DNA of 64,000 nt from assembly GCF_001657485.1 (NCBI RefSeq), contig NZ_LXFU01000051.1, forward strand, positions 359,543 to 423,542, in the 5' to 3' direction. The number at the start of each line of letters is the position of its first letter. Within the stretch, counting starts at the first letter, position 1. The notes below the pieces were generated by a model. That model ran no database searches. It had not been told where the DNA came from and worked only from the letters and a program-made list of their open reading frames with translations. Source of the stretch: Rhizobium sp. WYCCWR10014 (lineage in GTDB: Bacteria > Pseudomonadota > Alphaproteobacteria > Rhizobiales > Rhizobiaceae). The position numbers were made by a program, and so were the translations under genes. Of this stretch, positions 17,419 to 25,682 are shown one piece after another.

Positions 17419-17600
17419 AGTCGGAATCGATTCAACACATTCTGCAGCAATTCAAAGTGCTGCAGCGTCCTTTGCGCATCTTATACTTAATCTGCCCAGC
17501 TTTTTGTTGTTAAGGCAGGCTTCATTCCTGCGCTTTAAGCTGGCGAACTTGCCACAACCATTTCGGGGGCGGATTCGGTGAGTTCCGAGGGAGGACTATC

Positions 17601-17975
17601 TTGAAGAGTTTTGTTGCCGCGGCTATCGCAATCGGTGTCATGTGTTCCTGCGCTTCTGTCGCAACAGCGCAGACGAAAGGCGACTGGGTTCTCGGAAACT
17701 ACAAGGGGGCCGGTTATTGGTTCCCCGGCGTTATCGACAGTGCCTCGGGCGGCAAGGTGACGATCCGATATGATGACGGCGATAAGGAAACTGTTTCCTT
17801 GAGCGAGGTGCGTCCTTATGACTGGGTCATCGGCATGAAGGTCGAGTGCAACTACAAGGGTGCTGGCGATTGGTATGCAGGCAAGATCACCTCGCTTGGC
17901 GGCGAGAAGATCGGTATCGCCTACGATGATGGCGACAAGGAAACCACACGGACCGGTCGCTGCCGTTCCCGATAA
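17601..17975 (+). CDS. Secreted protein with two Tudor/Agenet-like repeats
   Basis: A 124-residue exported protein. An N-terminal signal peptide (MKSFVAAAIAIGVMCSCASV, cleavage near ATAQ-TK) precedes two tandem copies of a small beta-barrel repeat. The first contains GNYKGAGYWFPGVIDS and TIRYDDGDKETVSLSEVRPY; the second has CNYKGAGDWYAGKITS and GIAYDDGDKETTRTG. The pattern WxxGxI...Y-DGD-E resembles Tudor/Agenet domains, which in eukaryotes bind methylated peptides. In a bacterial periplasm the ligand is unknown. The start is TTG 17601 with GGGAGGA at proper distance. A Cys in the signal region (MCSCAS) makes a lipoprotein possible but less likely. A strong terminator follows. Confidence 0.8.
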   Translation: MKSFVAAAIAIGVMCSCASVATAQTKGDWVLGNYKGAGYWFPGVIDSASGGKVTIRYDDGDKETVSLSEVRPYDWVIGMKVECNYKGAGDWYAGKITSLGGEKIGIAYDDGDKETTRTGRCRSR

Positions 17976-18004
17976 AGTCCTTGCTTGAACCAATGCGAGA
18001 TCAG

Positions 18005-18033
18005 CCCGTCGCCGTCAAAGCGACGGGTTTATT
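18005..18033 (+). terminator. Rho-independent terminator
   Basis: A perfect 8-bp stem (CCCGTCGC / GCGACGGG) with a 7-nt loop is followed by TTTATT, 30 bp after the Tudor-like gene. It sits between two convergent genes. Confidence 0.8.
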
Positions 18034-18046
18034 CTTCGTCGGACGA

Positions 18047-19222
18047 TCAGGTTTGATGCGGCGCTGTCGCAAGCATCTTGCCGGTCATCCGGCTTGCGGC
18101 CACCGCATAACCGCCGGCCGCGCCGTCGATGAAATGCATGTGGTCGCGTGAGATCGGCGTCGGCACGAAGCAGGTCATCAGCGCCGAGGCCTGCCGATGC
18201 AGGCCGTAGCGGACAATGCCCCTGGCGCGTGCCGCTTCCAGTAGCGTCTCGATCCGTTTCAGATGCTCGGCGTCGACGTCGATCGTCATCTTCAGCCCGT
18301 CATCGAACTTGCGAAAATCGGAATTGCCGGCGACGTCGCGCTTGTAGCGGCGGGCGTCGAAGCGGCCGAGTGGAATGCCAACCTTGTAGCACACGACCGT
18401 GATGGCGAGCTGCAGGAAGATGATGAGCTTCTGGCGCAATCGCCGGCCAGCCGGCGCGGTGGCCTTGGCTTCACGGTTGATGCCATGCAGCGAGAAGGCA
18501 AGGTTCGGACCATCCGCCGGCACCGGGTGGCTGTCCCGGTTCTGCTCGGTGGTGATGGCAACGATGCCGCTGACGAGGTCCCGGAATTCCTGCCCCGGCC
18601 GGCCTTCGCCGGGAACCGCGATAATCGAGACGATCTCGCCGTGCCTGGCCTCGATCGGGCTCCAGCGGCAGGAGAGGCCGGTGAGATCCGGGCGCGTTCC
18701 CGGGGCTGCGCGCTCAATGCCGTACCGGCCGAGCTTCATCTGTCTTTCGGCCCAGCTGGTGCCGCCGCCCCAAAACATCGCATAGGTGACATAAGGGCTT
18801 ACGGAGTAACGTGCGACGCGGACGTCGAGGCCCTCGGCGCGGGTGTCGGCGACCGGCACGATGGCGATCCGCAGCGTCAGGCCCAAATCCTCCTCGACCC
18901 AGATCTGCACGGCGGCAAGGGCATCGCGCGCTGTCTTTTCCAGCGAGCCCGGAAGCGCGATCAGCGCGCCGTCGCCGCCGAAGACGAAGGGATAATCGCC
19001 CTTGCCGACGGAATTCAACACCGCCGATATGACGCTGGCGCCCGCCATGTTGACGTCCTTGTAACGGCCGGCGGCGATCGCTGGCGTCGAGCCGACGATG
19101 TCGGCGAGCGCCAGCACCCAACCATCAGGCAGCGGCCGGTAGTTGGCGGCGTCGGTCACGCCCTCGAATTCGCTGAAGAGCGGCACTTCGGCAAAGAAAT
19201 CTTCGTCGGTCACGGTTTTCAT
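18047..19222 (-). CDS. DUF3095 family protein (cyclase-like fold suspected)
   Basis: Protein of about 391 residues from ATG 19222 (MKTVTDEDFF); the frame is open upstream to 19273. The N-terminal half has VLALADIVGSTPAI near residue 50 and YPFVFGGDGALIALPG near residue 95. These look like the two metal-binding Asp segments of nucleotide cyclase/GGDEF folds, which is consistent with DUF3095 as I recall it. A hydrophobic stretch (KLIIFLQLAITVVCYKVGIP) lies near residue 270. Substrate and product are unknown. It is transcribed alone, convergent with the Tudor-like gene and divergent from the methyltransferase gene across a mosaic repeat. Confidence 0.75.
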   Translation of the reverse strand: MKTVTDEDFFAEVPLFSEFEGVTDAANYRPLPDGWVLALADIVGSTPAIAAGRYKDVNMAGASVISAVLNSVGKGDYPFVFGGDGALIALPGSLEKTARDALAAVQIWVEEDLGLTLRIAIVPVADTRAEGLDVRVARYSVSPYVTYAMFWGGGTSWAERQMKLGRYGIERAAPGTRPDLTGLSCRWSPIEARHGEIVSIIAVPGEGRPGQEFRDLVSGIVAITTEQNRDSHPVPADGPNLAFSLHGINREAKATAPAGRRLRQKLIIFLQLAITVVCYKVGIPLGRFDARRYKRDVAGNSDFRKFDDGLKMTIDVDAEHLKRIETLLEAARARGIVRYGLHRQASALMTCFVPTPISRDHMHFIDGAAGGYAVAASRMTGKMLATAPHQT

Positions 19223-19306
19223 ATCGTCCAGCTTAGCACAGACCCATGTCGCCACTGCAACGCCAATTCCCATTTACGGCAATCGACTAGGCAAGGTTTC
19301 ATGTGT

Positions 19307-19411
19307 TAGAGCATTTCGGGCTTTTTCGGATGCACTGAAACGCCCTATCTTTTTGTTTTTACGCAATTCCGGACGCAAAACCGCCCTCGCAGTTTTGCTG
19401 GAATTGCTCCA
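19307..19411. repeat. Rhizobial intergenic mosaic repeat
   Basis: An element of about 105 bp with inverted ends (TAGAGCATTTC on the left, GAATTGCTCC on the right) and internal CGCCCTATCTTTTTGTTTTT and CGCAATTCCGGACGCAAAAC. I recognise this as a high-copy rhizobial intergenic element; a partial relative occurs at 51147-51190. It lies between divergent genes, so it is probably transcribed or forms a cruciform. Confidence 0.65.
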
Positions 19412-19446
19412 GGACCGCCGACGATTTCATGACGGATATAGATTAG

Positions 19447-19926
19447 ATGAGCCGCCTCGACAGCTTCATACGCCGGTTGACGGCCCAACGCGACATTTTG
19501 AACTCGATCATCGACCTGGTGGGGGAAACGCCAGGCCCGGTGCTGGAGTTCGGCCTCGGCAACGGCCGCACCTATGATCACCTGCGCGAGAACTTTCCCG
19601 GGCGGCGCATCGTCGCTTTCGACTGGGAAGTCCGTTCCTATTCGGCCTCGACACCAGAGGCGCAAGACATGGTGACCGGCAATATCCGCGAGTCCGGCCA
19701 AGCCTTCGTCGGCATCGGCGCGGCCCTTGCCCATGCCGATATCGGCACCGGCCATGACGAGATCGACGCGGTGACGCTGACCTGGCTGCCGCAGCTGATG
19801 GCCGGCGTGCTCGCCCATAACGGCATCGCCGTCAGCGGGCTGCCGCTGGAGCATCCCGAGCTCATGGCGCTGCCTCTGCCAGAAGGCATCAAGGAAGGCC
19901 GTTATTTCCTGTATCGCAGGACGTAG
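19447..19926 (+). CDS. Class I SAM-dependent methyltransferase
   Basis: Small 159-residue methyltransferase-fold protein. Motif I is PVLEFGLGNGRTYDHLRENF near residue 32, and the post-I acidic residue is in RRIVAFDWEV. A later hydrophobic segment has AVTLTWLPQLMAGVLAHNGI. There is no obvious substrate-binding extension, so the substrate is unknown. It is a stand-alone gene followed by a strong bidirectional terminator. Confidence 0.8.
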   Translation: MSRLDSFIRRLTAQRDILNSIIDLVGETPGPVLEFGLGNGRTYDHLRENFPGRRIVAFDWEVRSYSASTPEAQDMVTGNIRESGQAFVGIGAALAHADIGTGHDEIDAVTLTWLPQLMAGVLAHNGIAVSGLPLEHPELMALPLPEGIKEGRYFLYRRT

Positions 19927-19944
19927 CATCAGCAATTGAAAGTG

Positions 19945-19985
19945 CGACAGCGCCGCGGCTCTCGAAAAGACGCGCGGCGCTGTCG
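19945..19985. terminator. Bidirectional terminator hairpin
   Basis: A perfect 13-bp inverted repeat (CGACAGCGCCGCG and its complement, 15-nt loop) lies between the convergent methyltransferase and ABC exporter genes. TGTTT follows on the plus strand. Confidence 0.8.
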
Positions 19986-19993
19986 TGTTTCGG

Positions 19994-21784
19994 TCACGCC
20001 ACCAGACCCTTGGTCAGTTCCAGCGCCTGCCGTTCGAACAGTCGGCGATAGATACCGTTATTGAGCCTGATCAGCGCCTGGTGATCGCCTTCCTCGACGA
20101 TCTTTCCCTTGTCGAAAACCAGCAACCGGTCCAGCGCCCGCACCGTGGACAGCCGGTGGGCGATCACCAGCGTCGTGCGGCCGTTCATCAGGCGTTCCAT
20201 GGCCTGCTGGATCTGCACCTCGCTCTCGCTGTCGAGGCTTGATGTCGCCTCGTCCAGGATCAGCACCGGCGCATCCGCCAGGAAGGCACGGGCAATGGCG
20301 ACACGCTGCCGCTCGCCGCCCGACAGCTTGACGCCGCGCTCCCCCACCATCGTCTCATAGCCCTTGGGCAGGTCCATGATGAAGTCGTGGGCACTCGCCT
20401 GTTTCGCCGCCTGCTCGATCTCGCGCCGCGAGGCGTTCGGCCGGCTATAGGCGATGTTTTCCGCCAGTGTGCGGTGGAACAGGATGGGCTCCTGCTGCAC
20501 GATGGCGATTTGGCCGCGCAGGCTTGATTGCTTGACCGCTGCGATATCCTGTCCGTCGATGCGGATTTCGCCCGAGTTGACGTCATAGAGGCGCTGGATG
20601 AGCTTGACGAAGGTCGTCTTGCCGGAACCCGAATGTCCGACCAGGCCGACGCGCTCACCCGGCTTGATGGTGACCGAAAAGTCCTCATAAAGCGGAGTGG
20701 GGTGCGCGCCATACTGGAAGGTGATGCGATCGAAGACGATCTCGCCCTCGCCAATCTCGATCGGCGTGGCGTTCGGCCTGTCCTCGATGCCGAGCGGCAT
20801 CTTGTCGAGCAGCACCAGTTCTTCCATGTCGTTGACGGCACGCTGCAGATTGCGGATGTCCTGGCCGACATTGCGCAGATAGCCCTGCAGAACGAAGAAC
20901 ATGGCCAGCACGAAGGTGATGTCGCCAGGCGTCGCCAGCCCCTGCCGCCACATGATCAGGCCCGTTCCGAGAATGCCTGCCTGCATCGAAACCATCAGGA
21001 AACCCTGGATCGTGCCGCTCAATGTGCCGCGCTTCCATGTCCGCCGCGTGCGGCTGTCCCATCTGGCCATCACGTGGCCCAGGCGCACCTCTTCGCGGCC
21101 TTCGGCGCCGAAGGCCTTGACCACGGAATTGCAGCTGATGGCATCCGCCAGCGCGCCGCCAAGCTTGGTGTCCCAGGCATTGGCAAGTCGTGCCGCCGGC
21201 GACACGAAGCCCATGGAAAGCGCCACCGTCACGCCGATATAGATCAGCGAGCCCGCAGCCACGATCAGGCCCATGATCGGCCAGTAGCTGCCGAGCACGA
21301 TGCTGGCGCCGACCAGCATGACGATGGACGGCAAAAGGGCGACCAGCAGCAAGTCGTTGAGCTGGTCGAGCGCCCACATGCCGCGGGTGATCTTGCGCAC
21401 CGTCGAACCGGCAAAGCTGTTGGCGTGCCAGTCGGTCGAAAACCGCTGCACCTTGTGGAAACCGTTATTCGTCACATCCGCCATGGTGCGCAGCGTCAGC
21501 CGGATGATGCCGTTGAAGATGAACCAGCGCAGCGCCACGCTGGTCAGGCCGAGTGCCACGACGATGACGAAGGCGCGCAGCGCCCGGTCAGCCCCGTTGC
21601 CGCCGGCAATGGCATCGACGATCTGGCCGGAAAACACCGGCACCATGACTTCGGCCAGTGTGCTGGCAATGACCAGCACGATGATGCCGCCCACCAATAC
21701 AGGCCGATGTCGCCAATGATGGAAAACAAAGCCGAGCACATGGCGATAGGCATCGGCGCGGAAATCGAGCTTCTTGCGAGTCAT
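19994..21784 (-). CDS. ABC exporter, fused permease and ATPase
   Basis: Half-transporter of about 596 residues that would act as a homodimer (MsbA/lipid or multidrug exporter type). Six membrane helices cover residues about 20-310. The ATPase domain has Walker A VGHSGSGKTTFVKLIQRLYD, Q-loop IVQQEPILFHRT, signature KLSGGERQRVAIARAFL and Walker B PVLILDEATSSLD. ATG 21784 (MTRKKLDFRA) is preferred; upstream codons to 21847 are low-complexity. All catalytic residues are present. It is transcribed alone. Substrate unknown. Confidence 0.93.
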   Translation of the reverse strand: MTRKKLDFRADAYRHVLGFVFHHWRHRPVLVGGIIVLVIASTLAEVMVPVFSGQIVDAIAGGNGADRALRAFVIVVALGLTSVALRWFIFNGIIRLTLRTMADVTNNGFHKVQRFSTDWHANSFAGSTVRKITRGMWALDQLNDLLLVALLPSIVMLVGASIVLGSYWPIMGLIVAAGSLIYIGVTVALSMGFVSPAARLANAWDTKLGGALADAISCNSVVKAFGAEGREEVRLGHVMARWDSRTRRTWKRGTLSGTIQGFLMVSMQAGILGTGLIMWRQGLATPGDITFVLAMFFVLQGYLRNVGQDIRNLQRAVNDMEELVLLDKMPLGIEDRPNATPIEIGEGEIVFDRITFQYGAHPTPLYEDFSVTIKPGERVGLVGHSGSGKTTFVKLIQRLYDVNSGEIRIDGQDIAAVKQSSLRGQIAIVQQEPILFHRTLAENIAYSRPNASRREIEQAAKQASAHDFIMDLPKGYETMVGERGVKLSGGERQRVAIARAFLADAPVLILDEATSSLDSESEVQIQQAMERLMNGRTTLVIAHRLSTVRALDRLLVFDKGKIVEEGDHQALIRLNNGIYRRLFERQALELTKGLVA

Positions 21785-22126
21785 TTTAATCGCTCGGCGC
21801 CGTGTCGGCGACCGGTCCTCAATAGAGAGTTGGATGGCACAGCCCAAGCAGGAGACGAAATGATCCCGTCAGATCAATCGGGCTATGAATTAAGGGAAAA
21901 CCGCATGTCGGGCGCGCTTAAGGCGGGCCGCGAATGGAAATGACCTAGCGTCGGGACATTCCGCACGGGAAGGTTTCGATGATTGCTGGTGTCATGCAAC
22001 GCCTCCCTTATGTTCGAACTAAAGCGGTGAGCGTTTTGTACCGAAGCATTTCGCCATTGCCAAGCGGATATTTGCAACCTAACGGAAAGTGATGCGGAAA
22101 CGACACACCTTGTAGCTTGCGGCCGC
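21785..22126. other. Intergenic region, 342 bp
   Basis: The region lies between the ABC exporter start and the Rrf2 regulator stop. It should contain the exporter promoter. No supported gene, strong hairpin or known motif was found. Confidence 0.5.
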
Positions 22127-22582
22127 TCAGGAGGCGCAGGAATAGGATGTGGCCGGGCGCGTGGCCCGTTTCGCCTCGAAGTCGGCCGCGATTTTGTCCA
22201 GCGTCACGCTGTCCAGCCGCCGCAGGAGCAGGGCCTGGGCCTCCTTCATCGCGTCGCCGAGAGCGACATTCACCGCCTGTTCCACGAGGCATTGCGGCTG
22301 GTCGTCGGCCGGGCCAATGGCGAAGAGATGCGGTTCGCCGATGGCGTTGTAGACGTCGAGCAGGGTGATCTCGGACAGCGGACGTACCAGCGTCCAGCCG
22401 CCGCCATGGCCTTTTTCGGAGCGGACGTAGCCCTGTTCGCGAAGACCCGCCATGGTGCGGCGGACGACGACGGGATTGGTGTTCAGCATTTTCGCGATCA
22501 TGTCGGAGGTCGCCGAATGCTGGTGCTTATCCATGTGGATCAGCACGTGCAGCATGCGTGAAAGGCGGCTGTCATTGCGCAT
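22127..22582 (-). CDS. Rrf2 family transcriptional regulator
   Basis: 151 residues from ATG 22582 (MRNDSRLSRM), with AGGAAGAG upstream. The winged helix includes TSDMIAKMLNTNPVVVRRTM and the wing GYVRSEKGHGGGWTLVRPL, then the Rrf2 pattern SEITLLDVYNAIGEP. Iron-sulfur Rrf2 members (IscR, NsrR, RirA) carry three clustered Cys. Here there is one in the sensor region (PQCLVEQ) and one at the C-terminus, so it may sense redox through a thiol instead (inference, YwnA/CymR-like). It is divergent from a CxxC flavoprotein with an inverted repeat between them, so that flavoprotein is the likely target. Confidence 0.9.
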   Translation of the reverse strand: MRNDSRLSRMLHVLIHMDKHQHSATSDMIAKMLNTNPVVVRRTMAGLREQGYVRSEKGHGGGWTLVRPLSEITLLDVYNAIGEPHLFAIGPADDQPQCLVEQAVNVALGDAMKEAQALLLRRLDSVTLDKIAADFEAKRATRPATSYSCAS

Positions 22583-22637
22583 GGTTCTCTTCCTGTCGAA
22601 CGGACGGGTCATTATCGCAAGCAGATCGTAACAAGAC

Positions 22638-22676
22638 AAGTAACATGATGCTTGACGGCGTCATCTCATGTAACTT
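22638..22676. promoter_or_regulatory. Probable Rrf2 operator
   Basis: An inverted repeat AAGTAACATGA ... TCATGTAACTT (11-bp arms, one mismatch, 17-bp spacer) lies in the 131-bp gap between the divergent rrf2 and flavoprotein genes. A third GTAAC occurs just to the left (22628). The placement suits shared control of both promoters. Confidence 0.6.
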
Positions 22677-22713
22677 ATGTTGAGTCATGAGTTTCATATC
22701 AAGGGAGAGTTCC

Positions 22714-23619
22714 ATGTCGTTCGAAGCCATTGTCATCGGCGGAAACTTTGCCGGCCTTTCGGCAGCCATGCAGCTGGCCAGGGCACGGCGTCGCGTTCTG
22801 CTCGTCGATGCCGGCGCGCCGCGCAATCGCTTTTCTGAAGACTCGCATGGCTTCCTCGGCCAGGATGGCCAGACGCCGGCGGCGATCATGGAGGAGGGAA
22901 AACGGCAGCTTTCGCTTTATCCGACCATCACCATCCGCGAGGGGAAAGTCGTCCGGGCCCACAGCGATGGTGATGCGTTCATCGTCGGCACCGAAGACGG
23001 CGGCGAGGAACGAGCCGCGCGCATCGTGCTGGCAACCGGCGTCAGCGACACGCTGCCCGAAATCCCTGGCTTGCAGGAGCGATGGGGCCGCTCCGCGCTG
23101 CACTGCCCCTATTGCCACGGTTTCGAGGTCAGTGGCGGCAATCTCGGCGTTCTCGCAAACCATCCGCATTCGGCCCATTCGGCCATGATGATCCCGGACT
23201 GGGGAACAACGACCTTTTTCACTCAAGCGCTGTTCGAGCCCGATGAAGAGCAGTTGGCGAAGCTGGCTGCCCGTGGTGTCCGGATCGAACGCAGCCCTAT
23301 CGTGGAATTGCTGGGCGACAGTCCGAAGCTTGAGGCCGTTCGCCTCGCCGATGGCCGCGTTGTGCCGCTCGATGCCGTCTTCGTCGCGCCGAAAACAACG
23401 ATGTCGAGCCCGGTTGCCGAACAGATCGGCTGTGCCTTCGACGACGGCCCCTTCGGGCCAATCATCCGCATCGCCGATAACAAGGAAACCACCGTCAAGG
23501 GTGTCTTTGCCGCCGGCGATGCGGCAAGTGCCATGCACAATGCCACGCTCGCCTCCGCCTCGGGCGTGCTCGCCGGCGTGCATTGCCATCAATCGCTTGT
23601 CCTGCAGTCGGTCGCATAA
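22714..23619 (+). CDS. Thioredoxin-reductase-like FAD oxidoreductase with CPYC
   Basis: 301 residues from ATG 22714 (MSFEAIVIGG), with GGGAGAG upstream. The FAD-binding segment is VIGGNFAGLSAAMQ; ATGVSDTLPEIPG and GVFAAGDAASAMHNATLASA are the other family landmarks. The redox centre is CPYC in ALHCPYCHGFEV near residue 125. The second Rossmann motif that binds NADPH (GxGxxA) is not recognisable: the place reads GVLANHPHSAHSAMM. This resembles FAD-dependent dithiol oxidases of the GliT/HlmI type more than true thioredoxin reductase (family knowledge plus inference). It is probably controlled by the divergent Rrf2 regulator. Confidence 0.88.
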   Translation: MSFEAIVIGGNFAGLSAAMQLARARRRVLLVDAGAPRNRFSEDSHGFLGQDGQTPAAIMEEGKRQLSLYPTITIREGKVVRAHSDGDAFIVGTEDGGEERAARIVLATGVSDTLPEIPGLQERWGRSALHCPYCHGFEVSGGNLGVLANHPHSAHSAMMIPDWGTTTFFTQALFEPDEEQLAKLAARGVRIERSPIVELLGDSPKLEAVRLADGRVVPLDAVFVAPKTTMSSPVAEQIGCAFDDGPFGPIIRIADNKETTVKGVFAAGDAASAMHNATLASASGVLAGVHCHQSLVLQSVA

Positions 23620-23788
23620 GGCGGAAACAGCACGTCAAGCGGGTGAAAGTTCCCCCCAGCAGGTCAGGTCCCATCGCTTCGTCGAACTGAAAATCTCACC
23701 GCTTTAAGCATTGCCTGGCGCGGAACCCCCTTGATTACCGCTCAAACACACAGATCCGGCAATATGGAGCAATCGCCACGGCCACCGG

Positions 23789-24511
23789 TTAAGTTACCGC
23801 CAGTACGGCCCCGGTGTCGTACTGACGCACGAAATCCACCCGCATGCCGTTCCAGTGATAGCAGTAATGGCGCCCTTGGACAGGAATGGTTATGGCGTCC
23901 GGCCAGAAAATGCCGATGCAACGTTGACCGGGCATTCGAACGCTGTTCCACAAGAGACCGTCGCTTCCCGCTGCACGAAGTTCGCGTCCCTCAATCTGGG
24001 AAGCGGTGCAATCGTCCGGATGCAGGGCGCCAGGCACCGCGTTCACGTCGTCTAGTCCTCGGTCCACGCTGCCCACCAGGACACGAAAGTCCGATGTCCA
24101 CCCCGGACGCTGGGGCGTTGAGCTCATGAATTTCTGATGATGATGTATCGTTTCGGCGACAGCGACTTCTTCACTGTCGCCTGCATAGTAGATACCATAG
24201 CTTCCGTCCGTGAAGCGTCCCGGCCGCCCCGTTGAGCAATGGACGAATGGGGCCATTATATAACTAGCGCCGGTGCCCGAAACGCGACGGTTGGCGGGCA
24301 CCTTTCCAAGATCGCCCACCTCAAATCGAATGCGCGGATTCGTTTTCGCCTCGACGGCCACAAGGGCCTCCCAGTCGCGGGGGTCGGCGATGTCCTCGAA
24401 CAAATCGATTGGCGGATGGATCGATCTAATGATGCGGTAGGTTTTAGGCCACTGTACGTGGGAGCGGACCGCAAGGCCGCTTACCAAGCGCTCCGCTCCG
24501 CATCGAGCCAT
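23789..24511 (-). CDS. RES-domain toxin (NAD+ phosphorylase family)
   Basis: About 240 residues. RES toxins lower cellular NAD+ and are neutralised by an Xre/MbcA/ParS antitoxin (family knowledge). The three defining residues are visible: Arg in KTYRIIRSIHPP near residue 27, Glu in DSEEVAVAETIHHH, and Ser in LLWNSVRMPGQR. The core GRFTDGSYGIYYAGD is typical. The frame opens at ATG 24511, overlapping the antitoxin end by 31 bp; a TTG at 24487 would shorten the protein by 8 residues. The antitoxin is immediately upstream on the same strand. This is a complete type II pair. Confidence 0.9.
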   Translation of the reverse strand: MARCGAERLVSGLAVRSHVQWPKTYRIIRSIHPPIDLFEDIADPRDWEALVAVEAKTNPRIRFEVGDLGKVPANRRVSGTGASYIMAPFVHCSTGRPGRFTDGSYGIYYAGDSEEVAVAETIHHHQKFMSSTPQRPGWTSDFRVLVGSVDRGLDDVNAVPGALHPDDCTASQIEGRELRAAGSDGLLWNSVRMPGQRCIGIFWPDAITIPVQGRHYCYHWNGMRVDFVRQYDTGAVLAVT

Positions 24512-24894
24512 TCACGCATCACGGCAAGGTCAGAAAGCTCGCCCTGAAGCATCACGTCCAGCGCCGACTTGCCGCCAAAGGCCGTATTGGGTGCTTTGAT
24601 CCACTCATATCCCCTTGATGGGTCCTTAAACAGATGTCGCACCCCCTTGTGGATACCCATCAGATGAGCCATCCGCATTTTCAGGTCCCGATCGACACGT
24701 CCCACCTTGCCTTCTTTCCACCGTGCCCATGTGCGGGCCGACAAACCTCCGAGCAAGGTGCAGGCCTGGGCCTCCGTGAGCTTCCAGGCGTTGAAGAGGT
24801 TTACCGTCGTGCGGGCGAGCGCCCCTGCTTCCGTATCGGTGATTTCAGCCGATGTTCTGTTAAAGGGAGTCGAAGCAATGGGTTGAAGCTGCAT
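24481..24894 (-). CDS. Xre/MbcA/ParS-type antitoxin of the RES toxin
   Basis: 137 residues from ATG 24894 (MQLQPIAS), with GAGAG upstream; an ATG at 24915 would add 7 residues. The N-terminal region has an Xre-like helix-turn-helix (TEAQACTLLGGLSARTWARW). The C-terminal toxin-binding part contains AHLMGIHKGVRHLF and WIKAPNTAFGGKSALDVM, which is the DUF2384 (MbcA/ParS/Xre antitoxin) pattern. It precedes and overlaps the toxin gene and probably represses its own promoter through the palindrome at 24932-24943. Confidence 0.9.
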   Translation of the reverse strand: MQLQPIASTPFNRTSAEITDTEAGALARTTVNLFNAWKLTEAQACTLLGGLSARTWARWKEGKVGRVDRDLKMRMAHLMGIHKGVRHLFKDPSRGYEWIKAPNTAFGGKSALDVMLQGELSDLAVMREWLDAERSAW

Positions 24895-24931
24895 GGTATG
24901 CTCTCTTTCTGGCATAAAGATAGCATATTGC

Positions 24932-24943
24932 TGCCAATTGGCA
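24932..24943. promoter_or_regulatory. Palindrome upstream of the Xre-RES pair
   Basis: A perfect 12-bp palindrome TGCCAATTGGCA lies 38 bp upstream of the antitoxin start. It is followed (minus strand) by an AT-rich CAATATGCTAT that could be the -10 region. It is a likely autoregulation site. Confidence 0.6.
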
Positions 24944-25229
24944 AATACAATTCTCCTCCAACGACTGCATCACATGGACAGTAAAAAGGGTGGTCGAACG
25001 CTCAAGCGTTCGCTTCATCTCATGGCCTCAAGAGGCTGGTTGTGAATGCGGCGCGTGTGAAAATCTCAACGCGTTAATCATTGCTTTTAAAATAATGAGC
25101 CGATGCAACCGACTTATTGCAATTTCTACGTTTGAATTGTAGCTGTTTTTCATCTGAAATGACTGCGAGCAAGAGGATAGTGACACCGGGGATCACCGCG
25201 CTTGCATCAGCATAAATGGGGGCATTGAA
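24944..25229. other. AT-rich intergenic region with a palindrome
   Basis: The region lies between the divergent RES-Xre and DUF805 genes. It holds a perfect 8-bp inverted repeat, CGAACGCT-CA-AGCGTTCG (24995-25012), and a low-GC stretch at 25060-25150. No gene was found. Confidence 0.5.
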
Positions 25230-25679
25230 ATGGGGTTTACTGAAGCCGTTCGGACTGTTCTAACGCAGAAATATGCAACCTTTTCCGGCAGGGCCTCCCG
25301 CTCGGAGTTCTGGTGGTTTCAGCTGTTCTATGTGCTTGTGCTGATCGCACTTCTAATCGTGGCCAGTTTGGCCGGTGCCTTTTCAGATATTCAGGATGAT
25401 GGACCTTCGTCAGTGTTATTCGCTTTCGGGGCCGTCGGTGGATTGTTCGCGCTTGCAATGTTTTTGCCGCAGATATCTCTTCAGGTTCGCCGCTTCCATG
25501 ATCGCAACATTTCCGCTTGGTGGTATCTCGCGCTGTTCATCCTGAACATGATTCCCGCCGTCGGTTTCATTGGAGGCCTTGCGATGTTGGTGATTTGCGT
25601 GCTCAGGGGCATGGAGGGTCCGAACAAGTTCGGGCCCGATCCTCTGCGCCCCGAAGTGAGAGCAGAGGTCTTCGCCTAG
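25230..25679 (+). CDS. DUF805 membrane protein
   Basis: 149-residue integral membrane protein. It begins with the DUF805 hallmark TFSGRASRSEFWWFQLFYVL, followed by about four hydrophobic helices. The signature VRRFHDRNISAWWYLALF lies near residue 87, and the ending GPNKFGPDPLRP is typical. The function of the family is unknown. It ends 3 bp before the DUF4129-like gene, so it is probably the first gene of the MoxR operon, although DUF805 is not a standard member of it. Confidence 0.9.
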   Translation: MGFTEAVRTVLTQKYATFSGRASRSEFWWFQLFYVLVLIALLIVASLAGAFSDIQDDGPSSVLFAFGAVGGLFALAMFLPQISLQVRRFHDRNISAWWYLALFILNMIPAVGFIGGLAMLVICVLRGMEGPNKFGPDPLRPEVRAEVFA

Positions 25680-25682
25680 AGC

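Noticed and set aside
20528..21943. 471-codon plus-strand frame opposite the ABC exporter
   Set aside because: Antisense shadow; the minus frame has intact Walker A, LSGGERQR and Walker B.
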